The notes: a model not told the origin generated them from the letters alone. A stretch of 64,000 nt of DNA from Sphingobacteriia bacterium 24-36-13 (GCA_002281875.1 NCHN01000014.1:1-64000), one strand, 5' to 3'. Positions 8,422 to 17,747 are shown, numbered from the stretch's first letter. Numbers and translations: made by a program.

Positions 8422-9177
8422 TTATCCCATTTTAAAAGTAAGGGCTGCAAACTCTTCTACCGTAAGCTGTTCAGCCCTTTTAGTAAATATTTCTTCTTGC
8501 AAAACAGTTGCATCAAAAAATGGCTTCATTGGATTACGCAACATTTTTCTTCGTTGTCCAAATGCTGCTTTTACTAAAGTGAAAAAAGCTTTTTCTGATC
8601 TTAGCTCAACCGGGGTTTCTTTTCGCTTTAATCTAATTACTCCACTCATTACTTTAGGTGGTGGATTAAAACTTTCAGGGGGCACATCAAATAAATATTC
8701 TACTTCATAAAATGCTTGAACCAATACACTTAATATCCCATAAACTTTGGTATGTGGCTTAGAAACAATACGCTCTGCCACTTCTTTTTGAAACATTCCA
8801 ATCATTACAGGAATTTGTTCTTTCCACTCCAATAAACGAAACACAATTTGGGTAGAGATATTATAGGGGAAATTACCCACCAATGCAAATTGGTTTTGAA
8901 AAGGAATAGGGATGTCTAAAATACTTCCCTCAATAATGGCTTCTACCAAAATGGGATATTGTAGTTTCAAGAAGTCTACTTTTTCTCTATCCAACTCAAC
9001 TGCCTTAAAATGAGCGATTGGTAGTTTTAGCAAATGCTTGGTTAAAGCACCTGCTCCAGGGCCCACTTCTAACACTTGTTCAATACTACCTTCTTGCAGC
9101 GCAGCAACAATTTGCTTGCAAATGGCTTCATTGGTTAGGAAATGCTGACCCAGCGACTTTTTGAGCGTATATTGCAT
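8422..9177 (-). CDS. rsmA: 16S rRNA (adenine1518/1519-N6)-dimethyltransferase
   Basis: A 251-aa SAM-dependent methyltransferase (KsgA/RsmA) that dimethylates two adenines near the 3' end of 16S rRNA during small-subunit assembly. Diagnostic pieces are [10 protein letters not shown] (8-17), the SAM-binding [12 protein letters not shown] (35-46) and the catalytic GNFPYNIS (about 98-105). The C-terminal part carries the [11 protein letters not shown] rRNA-contact region. A consensus -7 element lies only 5 nt upstream of the ATG, suggesting a leaderless mRNA. Confidence 0.95.
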   Translation of the reverse strand: MQYTLKKSLGQHFLTNEAICKQIVAALQEGSIEQVLEVGPGAGALTKHLLKLPIAHFKAVELDREKVDFLKLQYPILVEAIIEGSILDIPIPFQNQFALVGNFPYNISTQIVFRLLEWKEQIPVMIGMFQKEVAERIVSKPHTKVYGILSVLVQAFYEVEYLFDVPPESFNPPPKVMSGVIRLKRKETPVELRSEKAFFTLVKAAFGQRRKMLRNPMKPFFDATVLQEEIFTKRAEQLTVEEFAALTFKMG

Positions 9178-9182
9178 GACTG

Positions 9183-9190
9183 CAAAAGTA
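9183..9190 (-). promoter_or_regulatory. rsmA/ksgA promoter, -7 element TACTTTTG
   Basis: An exact TAnnTTTG match on the minus strand, separated from the ksgA ATG (9177) by 5 nt. If transcription starts 4-7 nt after the element, as in Bacteroidota promoters, the mRNA has almost no leader. Confidence 0.6.
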
Positions 9191-9217
9191 GTATTTTAGC
9201 ATCCTAAATAATGGCTC

Positions 9218-10312
9218 ATGAGTAATGAATTACAAAAACCCGTGATTGGCTTCACCTGCGGAGATTTAAATGGTATAGGGCTTGAACTGATAATCAAAAC
9301 TTTACTGGATCAAAGAATACTCGATTTCTGCACACCCATTGTGTTTGCGAGTAATAAAAGCTTGAATTTTTATAGAAAAGCCATACCAGATTCTAATTTC
9401 AATTGCACCAATATCAATAATTTCACCCGCATTAATCCCAAACAAGTCAATATTTTTAATGTATGGGAAGAAGAAGTGGTGATTACCCCTGGTGAACTAA
9501 ACCATACAGGTGGACAATATGCGCTGAAATCTTTAGAAGAAGCTACTAAGGCACTAAAAGAAGGTCATATTCATGGATTGGTTACCGCACCTATTCACAA
9601 AAAAAACATACAATCAGAAAGCTTTCAGTACAGTGGACATACCCCCTACTTAAAAGCTTTTTTTGGAGTAAATGATGTGGTCATGTTAATGGTTGCTGAA
9701 AATATGCGAGTAGGACTAGTTACTGAACACGTTACAGTTGAAGAGGTAGCAAAGCATATCACTAAAGAAAATATTATCAGCAAATTGCAAATCATTCACC
9801 AGTCACTCCAAAAAGATTTTGGCATTGATAAACCTAAAATTGCGGTACTAGCATTAAATCCGCACGCAGGTGACGAAGGGTTAATTGGCAAAGAAGAAAT
9901 TGAAATCATAAAACCAGCCATCAAAGAAGCCAAAAACAAGATGTTGATTTTTGGACCATATCCTGCTGATGCTTTTTTTGCTAGAGGTACTCATGAAAAA
10001 TTTGATGCCGTATTGGCCATGTACCACGACCAAGGATTAATTCCTTTCAAATCATTGGCTTTTGGTGAAGGGGTCAATTATACTGCAGGTCTTCCCGCTG
10101 TAAGAACCAGCCCCGACCATGGCACCGCATTTGACATTGCAGGTAAAGGAAAAGCAGACCATGCATCCTTTTTAGCAGCAACATTTGAATGCATTGATAT
10201 TATTAACAGACGCATGGGTTATGCAGAGAGAAATCGCAACCCATTACGTAAAATTAGTGCAAGGATGTTGGCCAATGCTGTAGATGAAAGAATTGAAGAA
10301 AACGAGGGATAA
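9218..10312 (+). CDS. pdxA: 4-hydroxythreonine-4-phosphate dehydrogenase
   Basis: A 364-aa PdxA, which oxidises 4-phosphohydroxy-L-threonine in the DXP-dependent pathway to pyridoxal 5'-phosphate. The family's metal-binding histidines occur in YSGHTPYL, AMYHDQGLIPFK and TSPDHGTAFDIAG, and NPHAGDEGLIGKEE is a further signature. It starts with ATG at 9218, 40 nt from the divergent ksgA. The next gene begins 4 nt after its stop. No pdxJ is in this window. Confidence 0.95.
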   Translation: MSNELQKPVIGFTCGDLNGIGLELIIKTLLDQRILDFCTPIVFASNKSLNFYRKAIPDSNFNCTNINNFTRINPKQVNIFNVWEEEVVITPGELNHTGGQYALKSLEEATKALKEGHIHGLVTAPIHKKNIQSESFQYSGHTPYLKAFFGVNDVVMLMVAENMRVGLVTEHVTVEEVAKHITKENIISKLQIIHQSLQKDFGIDKPKIAVLALNPHAGDEGLIGKEEIEIIKPAIKEAKNKMLIFGPYPADAFFARGTHEKFDAVLAMYHDQGLIPFKSLAFGEGVNYTAGLPAVRTSPDHGTAFDIAGKGKADHASFLAATFECIDIINRRMGYAERNRNPLRKISARMLANAVDERIEENEG

Positions 10313-10316
10313 TACC

Positions 10317-11186
10317 ATGATTTATTTAGAAAACACCGAACTCAAAATTGCGATTGCAGAAAAAGGAGCGGAACTTCAACAAGTTTTCAATAAGGAAACT
10401 CAATTGGATTATTTATGGAGTGGCGACCCTGTTTTTTGGGGAAAGAAAAGTCCGGTATTATTTCCAATTGTAGGTACTTTAAAAAACAATCAATTTTCGC
10501 ATAACGGTGAAACCTACTCGTTAAGTAGACATGGTTTTGCACGTGACAAAAATTTTAAACTTACTGAATCAAGTCCCAATCGTGTTTGCTTAACCCTAGA
10601 CGCAGACGCTGAAACATTAGCACAGTATCCATTTCTTTTTAGGTTTAGCATTGTGTATGAGATCAATAAAAACAAACTTAGTTGCTCTTATCAAATAACC
10701 AATATTGACGTTAAGCCACTTTATTTTTCGGTGGGGGCTCATCCAGCATTTAAAGTGCCATTAGAAGATCATTACCCATTCAACAATTATTATCTTGAAT
10801 TTGACCAATCAGAATTGGCTGGAAGATGGCCTATTACTGCTGAAGGTCTTATTGATGAAAACCCTGTACCATTTTTTCAAAGCAACAATCGGATTAACTT
10901 AAGCAAAGAATTATTTTATGGCGACGCTTTAGTATTTAAACAATTGGATTCTTCATCCATTCGCTTATGCAATGATCAATCTCAACATGGATTTACATTT
11001 TCTTGGGCTGAATTTCCTTACATGGGAATATGGAGTGCAAAAGACGCCTCATTTGTATGCCTCGAGCCATGGTGCGGAATAGCCGATTCTGTAAACGCAA
11101 CTGGAGAGTTAAGAGAAAAAGAAGGCATGATGCTATTAACACCAGGGCAAAATACCCACAGAACTTGGACTATTGAATTATACTAA
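10317..11186 (+). CDS. Aldose 1-epimerase family protein (YeaD/LacX-like)
   Basis: A 289-aa protein of the galactose mutarotase-like fold. I take the ATG at 10317, 4 nt after the pdxA stop, over an in-frame ATG inside pdxA. SRHGFARDKNF (residues 60-70) and YFSVGAHPAFKVP near residue 140 carry the histidines conserved in this group, and a glutamate lies in FVCLEPWCGI near residue 250. Such LacX/YeaD-type enzymes act on sugars or sugar phosphates; the physiological substrate is not evident. It ends 1 nt before a convergent short ORF. Confidence 0.8.
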   Translation: MIYLENTELKIAIAEKGAELQQVFNKETQLDYLWSGDPVFWGKKSPVLFPIVGTLKNNQFSHNGETYSLSRHGFARDKNFKLTESSPNRVCLTLDADAETLAQYPFLFRFSIVYEINKNKLSCSYQITNIDVKPLYFSVGAHPAFKVPLEDHYPFNNYYLEFDQSELAGRWPITAEGLIDENPVPFFQSNNRINLSKELFYGDALVFKQLDSSSIRLCNDQSQHGFTFSWAEFPYMGIWSAKDASFVCLEPWCGIADSVNATGELREKEGMMLLTPGQNTHRTWTIELY

Positions 11187-11187
11187 T

Positions 11188-11421
11188 CTATTTAAAAATC
11201 ACATCGCTTAACCCAGTGTTAATGGTATAAGCAGTGTAATTGATTTCAACTCGTCTTTTTGAACCTTTCATTTTGTCTTTAACTGCTTGGTCGGTATCAT
11301 CAAATTCTAGCGTAATACCTTTGGGCAGGTTGCAATCTTTAGCGTTGAAACTAAATAATACTTTATTGGGCAATCCAAAGGTTGATAAAATAATTTCACC
11401 CGAATCTGCATCTATTGTCAC
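11188..11421 (-). pseudogene. Truncated ORF of unknown family (gene fragment)
   Basis: A 77-codon frame beginning at a GTG and closed upstream by an in-frame TAA. It reads like the C-terminal, beta-rich part of a larger protein (ILSTFGLPNKVLFSF, KGITLEFDD, KRRVEINYTAYTINT). I do not recognise the family. It lies directly downstream of ABC ATPase debris on the same strand, and no ribosome-binding or promoter signal is evident, so I read it as a remnant rather than a functional small gene. A genuine small protein is possible. Confidence 0.4.
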
Positions 11422-11452
11422 AAATCCAGTTTACATAATCCTACTTCCAATA

Positions 11453-11769
11453 TTAATACTCACTTATTTGCAAGATGGTTTGCTGATCATTCAATAATTC
11501 AGCTGATGACCCCTCCACCAATTTCCGGCCTTTCTTGATAATTAAAATTCGGGTAGCTCGTTTGTGGGTTCATCTAAAATGATTAATGGAGGATTGTGTA
11601 CCAAAGCAATGCCGATCCCAATTGGTCCATCAACATTTTGTTGGAAGGCTTAACCCCACTCAACTTCGCAAACAACTTTAGGTTTTCATCCGCAGATAAA
11701 TACTTGCAAACGTCTGGCTTTTCAATAACAGCACCTATTTGTTGCATTGATTTGTGTAACAACAAAACC
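11453..11769 (-). pseudogene. Decayed ABC transporter ATPase gene
   Basis: Three recognisable pieces of one ABC-2-type ATPase occur in order on the minus strand but in different frames: (1) about 11640-11750, QQIGAVIEKPDVCKYLSADE then NLKLFAKLSGVKP; (2) about 11565-11625, IALVHNPPLIILDEPTN, which is Walker B; (3) about 11470-11560, RILIIKKGRKLVEGSSAELL. The Walker A half, the signature motif and the D-loop/H-loop region are missing and frames shift between pieces, so it cannot encode a working ATPase. It sits right after a winged-helix regulator gene, where an exporter ATPase would be expected. Confidence 0.8.
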
Positions 11770-11780
11770 AGTTAAGCTGT

Positions 11781-12065
11781 TTAAACTTTTAGGTATTGCT
11801 GAAGCGCTGTTACATAATCTTCAAACGCCTTGAGCCCTGCCGGGGTAACTTTACAGGTAGTTTGAGGGTAGTTGTCTTTGAATTGCTTTATTACTTCAAT
11901 ATAACCCGCATCTTTTAGTTTTTGGACTTGCACACTCAAATTACCCGCAGTCGCATTCGTTTTCTCCCTTATAAAGGTGAATTCAGCTTCTTTAACACTA
12001 ATGAGTAAACTCATTATGGCTAACCTTAACTGCGAATGTAATATCGGGTCTAATTCTTTAAACAT
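11781..12065 (-). CDS. Winged-helix transcriptional regulator (HTH_34-like)
   Basis: A 94-aa single-domain DNA-binding protein. LDPILHSQLRLAIMSLL, then NATAGNLSVQVQKLKDAGYI (recognition helix and start of the wing) and CKVTPAGLKAFEDYV match the MarR/ArsR-like winged-helix family that is common beside ABC exporters and small membrane proteins. Its ATG overlaps the stop of the upstream membrane-protein gene by 8 nt, indicating translational coupling. It has no ligand domain, so signalling probably comes through its partners. Confidence 0.85.
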   Translation of the reverse strand: MFKELDPILHSQLRLAIMSLLISVKEAEFTFIREKTNATAGNLSVQVQKLKDAGYIEVIKQFKDNYPQTTCKVTPAGLKAFEDYVTALQQYLKV

Positions 12066-12741
12066 TGGGTTTAGTCTGCGCCAGGTACTTTTTTCTTAAT
12101 ATCACTCCAGGGATAAACCAACAAATTAATGCCGATGCTGAGCCGAGCAACATATCATATTTACTCTCAGTAAATAAACTAAGGATAAACAATCCATAAG
12201 TGATTATTGCTCCAATTTTCATGGGATTAAACTTTTTAACCATGCCTGTGACCATAGTTGGAAAAGCATAGATTAAAATATAAAAAGAAGATAAAGAGGG
12301 AGTAAAAGGTCTAATTGCTTCATCGGGTCGTCCGTCCGAAAAATGTTTCATCATAGTCCAGCCTTCTTCAGCAATAAGTCTTTCTGTTTGAACAGGAACT
12401 ATATTTTGATAAAAGTTTAGTCCAAAAATACTAATACCAAATACCAACCAAACTGCATTCACTACATCTTCGTCGTATTGCTTGGCTTTCATATTTTTTT
12501 TCTCTTTTATAGAAATATATACTTGGGGTACGATTGCTGCAAATACCAACCACCAAATATCAATTGCCAAAGTGAAATCATATTCTCTTTGCAAATAACT
12601 CATTAAAGAAGCTATAGAAACAACAGCACCCCATAATAAAGAGCCAATACCCGTATCGTGGTAACTGCCTTTTGCTTTTTTAATCATTTCAGCTATTAGC
12701 TGCAAACTTTCTTGTTCCGAAAATTTTGTTTCATTAGCCAT
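12058..12741 (-). CDS. Membrane protein, paralogue of its upstream neighbour
   Basis: A 227-aa protein counting from the ATG at 12741, which overlaps the preceding gene by 8 nt (the longer frame to 12795 would lie within that gene). It has a soluble N-terminus of about 40 residues and roughly five hydrophobic helices. The segments VWLVFGIS, IYAFPTMVTGMVKKFNPMKI and IPGVILRKKY align with VWMVFGIS, LYGMPTFLTGAIMRFAPLKI and IPGYLLRAKF of the adjacent protein, so the two arose by tandem duplication. Function unknown; probably a sensory or accessory membrane partner of the winged-helix regulator. Confidence 0.7.
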   Translation of the reverse strand: MANETKFSEQESLQLIAEMIKKAKGSYHDTGIGSLLWGAVVSIASLMSYLQREYDFTLAIDIWWLVFAAIVPQVYISIKEKKNMKAKQYDEDVVNAVWLVFGISIFGLNFYQNIVPVQTERLIAEEGWTMMKHFSDGRPDEAIRPFTPSLSSFYILIYAFPTMVTGMVKKFNPMKIGAIITYGLFILSLFTESKYDMLLGSASALICWFIPGVILRKKYLAQTKPNV

Positions 12742-13231
12742 TGAGAGAATTTTTAAACTTTGCCCGTAATAAATAACCAGGAATAATCCAAGCACTAACC
12801 ACTGCTAAAACAGCCAAAAACCAACAAACGATGCCGCCTATTTTTAGTGGTGCAAATCGCATAATGGCACCAGTTAAAAAAGTAGGCATGCCATACAATA
12901 ATAAAATGAGTGCATACATCAATTGCCAGCTTCCAAGCTTTGCTGATATAAACGAAACTACTCCCATACTTATACCAAACACCATCCAAACATATCCAAT
13001 CATTTCATCGGTATACGTTTTAACCGTTTCCTTTTTCCCTTTTGTATTTAAATAATACAATTGATAAGCCAATGCTACAATGGTTAACATCCAAATGTAT
13101 CCGGCACTTGCGCCCATAGAAGTATAGGTCAGCAAAGCATAATGAACCAATGAGCAAGTGAAAATAATCCATCCCCACAAAAGATACAATGTACCATTTT
13201 CAGAATATCGATTTTGCGCTTGATTACTCAT
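12734..13231 (-). CDS. Small polytopic membrane protein, unknown function
   Basis: A 165-aa protein with about five hydrophobic helices and few charged loops. I recognise no named family. Its C-terminal two thirds resemble the downstream protein (VWMVFGIS; GMPTFLTGAIMRFAPLKI; IPGYLLRAKF). The stop overlaps the next start by 8 nt, exactly as the next gene overlaps the regulator, so these three genes are translated as a coupled set. Confidence 0.7.
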   Translation of the reverse strand: MSNQAQNRYSENGTLYLLWGWIIFTCSLVHYALLTYTSMGASAGYIWMLTIVALAYQLYYLNTKGKKETVKTYTDEMIGYVWMVFGISMGVVSFISAKLGSWQLMYALILLLYGMPTFLTGAIMRFAPLKIGGIVCWFLAVLAVVSAWIIPGYLLRAKFKNSLNG

Positions 13232-13255
13232 ACTATCAGTTTAGAAATATAAAGA

Positions 13256-13281
13256 TACCCCCACCAATAGTAGCAGGGGTA
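13256..13281 (-). other. Intercistronic hairpin between TPR-like gene and membrane genes
   Basis: TACCCC (13256-13261) pairs with GGGGTA (13276-13281) around a 14-nt loop. On the minus strand it lies 16 nt after the stop of the TPR-like gene and is followed by a T-rich stretch. It could be a weak terminator or processing site separating the two halves of the operon. Confidence 0.4.
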
Positions 13282-13296
13282 AAATAGATACACAAA

Positions 13297-13926
13297 TTAC
13301 TGACAAGCAGCCAATAATTGTTCTGCTTGTTCCTTACCCCAGCTTGGATGTAATACAGATGCAGGTTTAAAATTGCCAAATAATTCTACAGACTTTTCAA
13401 ATAGTTTTTTGGCAACTGCTTTTCCCCCACCAAATGCTTCTGGTACATTCATTAAATACTGACCTTCTAGTAAGTAAGGTCTAGGGTTATTGGGATCTAT
13501 TGCTATTGCTTTTGCTATAGCTTCAGCAGCAATAGCACCATACGATTGCCATCTGCTCATTGGATCAACTATCAATTGCATTACTGCTACTTGTTGCTTT
13601 AAACAAAAAATTTCTGCGTTGTCTTTTTCAATTGCCTCCGCTTTTGCAATCAATCCTTTTACTTTTTCAGCTGCTTTATCTTTATCTGCTGATGGGTTCA
13701 TGAATGCGGAAATAGTATAATTTCTTGCAGCATAATAATAAGGCAGCCACTGGGTTTTCTCAGCATCACCTACTCTTTCAAAAAATGAAGCTACAGCACT
13801 CATTTCATCTACTGTTTTACTTTCTTTCATTTTAGTAAAGCCATTCTGCATAGCTGATTCGTATTTACTTTGTGCATTTAATCCAAGAGTTGCAAACATT
13901 GCAAATGCCATTAATAGTTTTTTCAT
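13297..13926 (-). CDS. Exported TPR-like protein
   Basis: A 209-aa protein with a signal peptide (MKKLLMAFAMFATLGLNAQ, cleavage after about residue 19). The mature part is helical; IAAEAIAKAIAIDPNNPRPY near residues 130-150 is a good tetratricopeptide-type helix pair, and KKLFEKSVELFGNF resembles another. TPR proteins mediate protein contacts, here in the periplasm. It begins 30 nt after the TonB receptor stop, so it is probably that receptor's operon partner. No catalytic motif is visible. Confidence 0.7.
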   Translation of the reverse strand: MKKLLMAFAMFATLGLNAQSKYESAMQNGFTKMKESKTVDEMSAVASFFERVGDAEKTQWLPYYYAARNYTISAFMNPSADKDKAAEKVKGLIAKAEAIEKDNAEIFCLKQQVAVMQLIVDPMSRWQSYGAIAAEAIAKAIAIDPNNPRPYLLEGQYLMNVPEAFGGGKAVAKKLFEKSVELFGNFKPASVLHPSWGKEQAEQLLAACQ

Positions 13927-13956
13927 GTTTTAAAATTTAAGCGTTGATTTAATTTA

Positions 13957-16197
13957 TTAAAGATTATTATTGATATTTTGCTGTGAACGATCTACACCCC
14001 AACTTAGAAAAATGCCTAAGAAAAAACTTCTGTCTGCAGGTGGATTAATTTCTGAACGAATTAAATCTCCATTATTATCTCTTAACCGACCACTGTAATT
14101 ATATCCAAAGATTTGTCGTTCGTTAAATACATTGTTTACACCCAATACAACAACTGCATTGGCTTTTCCAATTTTTGGCAACCAATTCAAACTGAAATTA
14201 TTAGAACTATACCCGATAGTTTTATCAACTAGAAAGTCTTTAGGAGATCTGTTGGGATTAAAATAAGGACGCCCAGTACTCCAATTATAATTCCAGTTTA
14301 CGCCGAACATATTTTTAACCCAGAACTTCTTCAACACCACACTACCACTATGTGTTGCCGCAAATGTTGGTTGTACTAAATCGGTGTAATTATTATAATC
14401 TCGTTTTGTATCTAAATAGGAATAACTAATCCAATAATCAAAATTTTTAAATGTTTTTTTATCTCTCCAAAAAAGTTCTACCCCTTTTGCATAGCCTAAA
14501 CCAGTGTTGCTTACAGTAGAAGGAAAACTGTTGGACATTTTTAATAGACTCACATAATCTTTATAAAAAGCCTGAACACGGAAAGTATAACTACTCGAAA
14601 TATGTTGATAGGTAAGAATATAATGATCTGCTCGCAAGAAATTGACTGGAGGCTGATTGATCAAATACCTTCTTTCGGGTGTTTGGTAAAAAATTCCATA
14701 ATCTGCTGTTACTTGACTATTCTTTCCCAGTTTATAGGATAGTGCAGCTCTTGGTGCAATATTCATCTTATTTAATAAGCTGCTGTGTTCTATTCGAACT
14801 CCAGGTCTAAAAGCCAATTCATTGGTAATATATAAGTCTGCTTCAGCAAATCCAGCTTTATAAAAATCATTTACTTTAGAAGGAAATAAACCATTGATGT
14901 TTTGAAAACGGCTACTATCGGTATTGTTCCATACTTCTGTTCCAAATCGAATGGTGTTGATTGCTCCAAATCTTTTATCTACCACTACTCTTCCTTGTAA
15001 CATCCATTGATTGGCATTTAATGAAAAACCAGTTTGATCAATTACAGGAATATTGGTAGTAGGAACAGCTTGATATTGTTGATTTTGAACCTGTGTAAGA
15101 ATTTCGTCTTTATTATAACTAACGCTGGCAGCAATATTTATTTTCCATCCATTTCCTAAAAATTGTCTGAAACTTATATTGGTAAAAAGGTTTTGATTTT
15201 TTAAACTAAAAGCATTCCATAAGCCAATGCTATCTAAAGAAGGATTTCTTACGCCTAATGTACCTGAGTTATAATAGGCATACATTTTAAATACCCCATT
15301 CTTTTTTGTTTTAAAACGATAGTTCATATCGGCCGTATGAAAATCAGGTACCTTAAAAAAGTCTGGAGCTTGTGGCACTAATTTTTGATATACAGCTAAA
15401 TTGGTCCAATCGTAACTGAACCCATAACTGGATTTTTTATTGTTTGCGACTTGTTGTAAACCCACTGTTGCAAATAATGGGGAGAGTCCTACTTGTAATT
15501 CAGATTTTTCGGGAATATCTAAACTCTCTAAACTTAATACACTACTTAAAGCTTGTCCATATAATGCAGAATAACCCCCACTGCTAAAAACCGTTCCACT
15601 AAATAAAAAAGGAGAGAACCGGCCTCTTTGAGAAATACCTGGAACGCTGCTGTAAAAGAAATTATTAACTACTGTTCCATCAATAATGATTTTAGCTTCT
15701 TCCGCAGAACCACCTCTGATAAATAATCCTTCTTGCTCTCCAACTTTTTGTGCCCCAGGCAATGTTTGTATGGTAGCAGAAATATCTGCATTGGCACCCG
15801 CAGTGGTAGCAATATCCAATGCTTTTAACACAGTTCCTTTTTTCTTATCGCTGGCTTCATAAGAACCTGCAGTAATGATGACCGCTTTTAACTCATTAAT
15901 TTCTTCTTTCAGTATAAAGCTGATTACCACTGAATCAGTTCCCAAAACAATTGGAAGCTCCATGGTCTTATACCCAATATTACTAGCCACCAATAGCGCA
16001 TTTCCTTTTTCGGTTGTTTTAAATGAGAAAGATCCAGTGGAATCAGACATCGTTCCATCATAGCTGTCTTTAATGGCAATATTGGCCCCAGCTAGAATGC
16101 GCCCTTTATTGTCTTTTACCGTTCCCTTTACAAGTATTTGGGCTTTTAATAAGCCAGCCAACATCATTCCTGCTATAAATATTAAGATTGCTTTCAT
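13957..16197 (-). CDS. TonB-dependent receptor with carboxypeptidase-like N-domain
   Basis: A 746-aa outer-membrane receptor. The start at 16197 places a signal peptide (MKAILIFIAGMMLAGLLKAQ) at the N-terminus. Residues 20-105 form a CarboxypepD_reg-like beta-sandwich (VKGTVKDNKGRILAGANI), residues 115-225 the plug (GLFIRGGSAEEAKIIIDGTV), and the rest a 22-strand barrel ending with an aromatic strand. Such receptors import siderophores, metals or oligomers using TonB energy; the ligand is not predictable here. The downstream TPR-like gene is likely in the same transcript. Confidence 0.88.
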   Translation of the reverse strand: MKAILIFIAGMMLAGLLKAQILVKGTVKDNKGRILAGANIAIKDSYDGTMSDSTGSFSFKTTEKGNALLVASNIGYKTMELPIVLGTDSVVISFILKEEINELKAVIITAGSYEASDKKKGTVLKALDIATTAGANADISATIQTLPGAQKVGEQEGLFIRGGSAEEAKIIIDGTVVNNFFYSSVPGISQRGRFSPFLFSGTVFSSGGYSALYGQALSSVLSLESLDIPEKSELQVGLSPLFATVGLQQVANNKKSSYGFSYDWTNLAVYQKLVPQAPDFFKVPDFHTADMNYRFKTKKNGVFKMYAYYNSGTLGVRNPSLDSIGLWNAFSLKNQNLFTNISFRQFLGNGWKINIAASVSYNKDEILTQVQNQQYQAVPTTNIPVIDQTGFSLNANQWMLQGRVVVDKRFGAINTIRFGTEVWNNTDSSRFQNINGLFPSKVNDFYKAGFAEADLYITNELAFRPGVRIEHSSLLNKMNIAPRAALSYKLGKNSQVTADYGIFYQTPERRYLINQPPVNFLRADHYILTYQHISSSYTFRVQAFYKDYVSLLKMSNSFPSTVSNTGLGYAKGVELFWRDKKTFKNFDYWISYSYLDTKRDYNNYTDLVQPTFAATHSGSVVLKKFWVKNMFGVNWNYNWSTGRPYFNPNRSPKDFLVDKTIGYSSNNFSLNWLPKIGKANAVVVLGVNNVFNERQIFGYNYSGRLRDNNGDLIRSEINPPADRSFFLGIFLSWGVDRSQQNINNNL

Positions 16198-16306
16198 TTT
16201 ATTCCTTTGACACAACAAACGTAGACTAGTTTATTTTATAAACCAAATTATTTTATAAATTATTGATTAATCACCAACTTTTACATGAGCTATACTGTTT
16301 AAGTAA

Positions 16307-16845
16307 TGGCCTTTCCATACCAATTTTGAAGAAGTGAACCTGCGTTTTTATGTAAAAAGGTTTGATGGTGTGAATTGGAAAAGAGGTGTCGCCTTTATCA
16401 GCGAAATAGTTCCAAAACACATGATTGCTTGGATTGCGAATGGATTATACAATGAGCATTATTGTAGAATGCCCATGCAATATCAGGCGCACCACGAAAA
16501 CGCTTTTTTGCAACTCAACTATGAATGGAAAAGCAAACAACAATGGAATTGTCTAAAAGAAAAGCACTCAATCGTCCAATACGGATTGAAACCCATTCAA
16601 AAGAAGAATTCATTTTTGAACATTATTGGGGTTACAATCAACTCAATAAAAACACATTGATAGAATATGGTGTTGAACATCCAAGATGGGAAATCTTTCC
16701 TGTAACCTACCATGAACTCAACGCGGATATTGCTAGCTTGTACGGTGCTGAGTTCGTTCCTTATTTAACTGCACAACCTGAATCGGCTTTGTTAGCAAAG
16801 GGTTCGGCTGTTACTGTACGCAAGCCTAATTTTTTTAAAGTGTAG
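16307..16845 (+). pseudogene. DUF2071 (YqjF-like) gene, truncated and frameshifted
   Basis: The frame starting after a TAA at 16304 reads PFHTNFEEVNLRFYVK and continues with RGVAFISEIVPKHMIAWIAN, both typical of DUF2071 proteins, but the first ~65 residues of the family are missing. Near 16545-16560 the homology moves to another frame, continuing with SKEEFIFEHYWGYNQL and YGVEHPRWEIFPVTYHEL to a stop at 16845. So there is an N-terminal loss plus a frameshift of one base near a run of A residues. The function of the family is unknown. Confidence 0.8.
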
Positions 16846-16862
16846 CAAAAGAATACAAAGAG

Positions 16863-17705
16863 TTATGCCATCACAGCAACTAAATGCAATACCCGAAAAG
16901 CGATTTCTTGATTGCCTTCTAATACCACTTCAGACAAAATGGTTTTTGGTGTAACTCCTTTTGTAAAAAGTTTCCAAGCAATATCTGCAGAAATAATTGT
17001 TTTGGCATACAATTTATCACCAGGTGATTCATTTAAAAGATTCCACTGTTGATTGTAGTATTGTAAACACTGTATCAATCCCATTTCCCCTTTAATTTCA
17101 ACAGCAATGATTGCAAAGTCCGGAGCAGTATGATTTCTTAATAAGTGTGGAAGTCCTAGAAGAAATGTCTGAATAAAAGGTCTATATAATTCAGGAGTGA
17201 GTATAGCTGCTGTTTTATTTACTGCCTCTCTAATTTGCAATTGATGATGGTATTTTTCTGTGTATTCTCTGGCAGCATGAAACCAGTTTAACGATTCCTT
17301 TTCACCTGCCCATGCAACTGAAAAAGTTGCTTTCTGAAAAGGATCTAAATCAGCCAATAATTTTGCATGAATTGGTCCTGACTGTTCTAATAATTCAATC
17401 AAAACCTGCGGACTCCATCTTTTAGCTGTACGAATAAATTCGGCATTCATTTGATTAATATAATCAACCAGTGTAGCGTATGCTTCATCCGCAGGGCCAC
17501 TTTCGCCAAAGTGCCCATCTCTTAAAATAGCTATTCCCCTTGTGGTTGTATCAAGTATATGCGCAACTATATCTTTTATTGACCAATGCTTCGCTAATGT
17601 TGATTTATTCCAATCACTTGATTGGAGTTCTTTTAAAACTTGAATCAATGCATTATGTATGGGCACTAATAAATGAGTGGTTTCAATGATTAGATTTTGT
17701 TGCAT
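16863..17705 (-). CDS. DinB/maleylpyruvate isomerase-like protein
   Basis: A 280-aa protein whose first ~170 residues resemble the maleylpyruvate isomerase N-terminal/DinB four-helix metal-binding domain; KHWSIKDIVAHILDTTTRG (residues 39-57) carries the first metal histidine, and WFHAAREYTEKYHHQLQIRE carries the next ones near 145. The C-terminal half has the SCP2-like shape often found after this domain. Members include thiol-dependent isomerases and transferases; the substrate is unknown. It follows atpA but is separated from it by a strong terminator, so it is not part of that operon. Confidence 0.7.
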   Translation of the reverse strand: MQQNLIIETTHLLVPIHNALIQVLKELQSSDWNKSTLAKHWSIKDIVAHILDTTTRGIAILRDGHFGESGPADEAYATLVDYINQMNAEFIRTAKRWSPQVLIELLEQSGPIHAKLLADLDPFQKATFSVAWAGEKESLNWFHAAREYTEKYHHQLQIREAVNKTAAILTPELYRPFIQTFLLGLPHLLRNHTAPDFAIIAVEIKGEMGLIQCLQYYNQQWNLLNESPGDKLYAKTIISADIAWKLFTKGVTPKTILSEVVLEGNQEIAFRVLHLVAVMA

Positions 17706-17747
17706 ACAATAAAATTACGCTATTAGCTAATGACTCAAGTGCATCAC

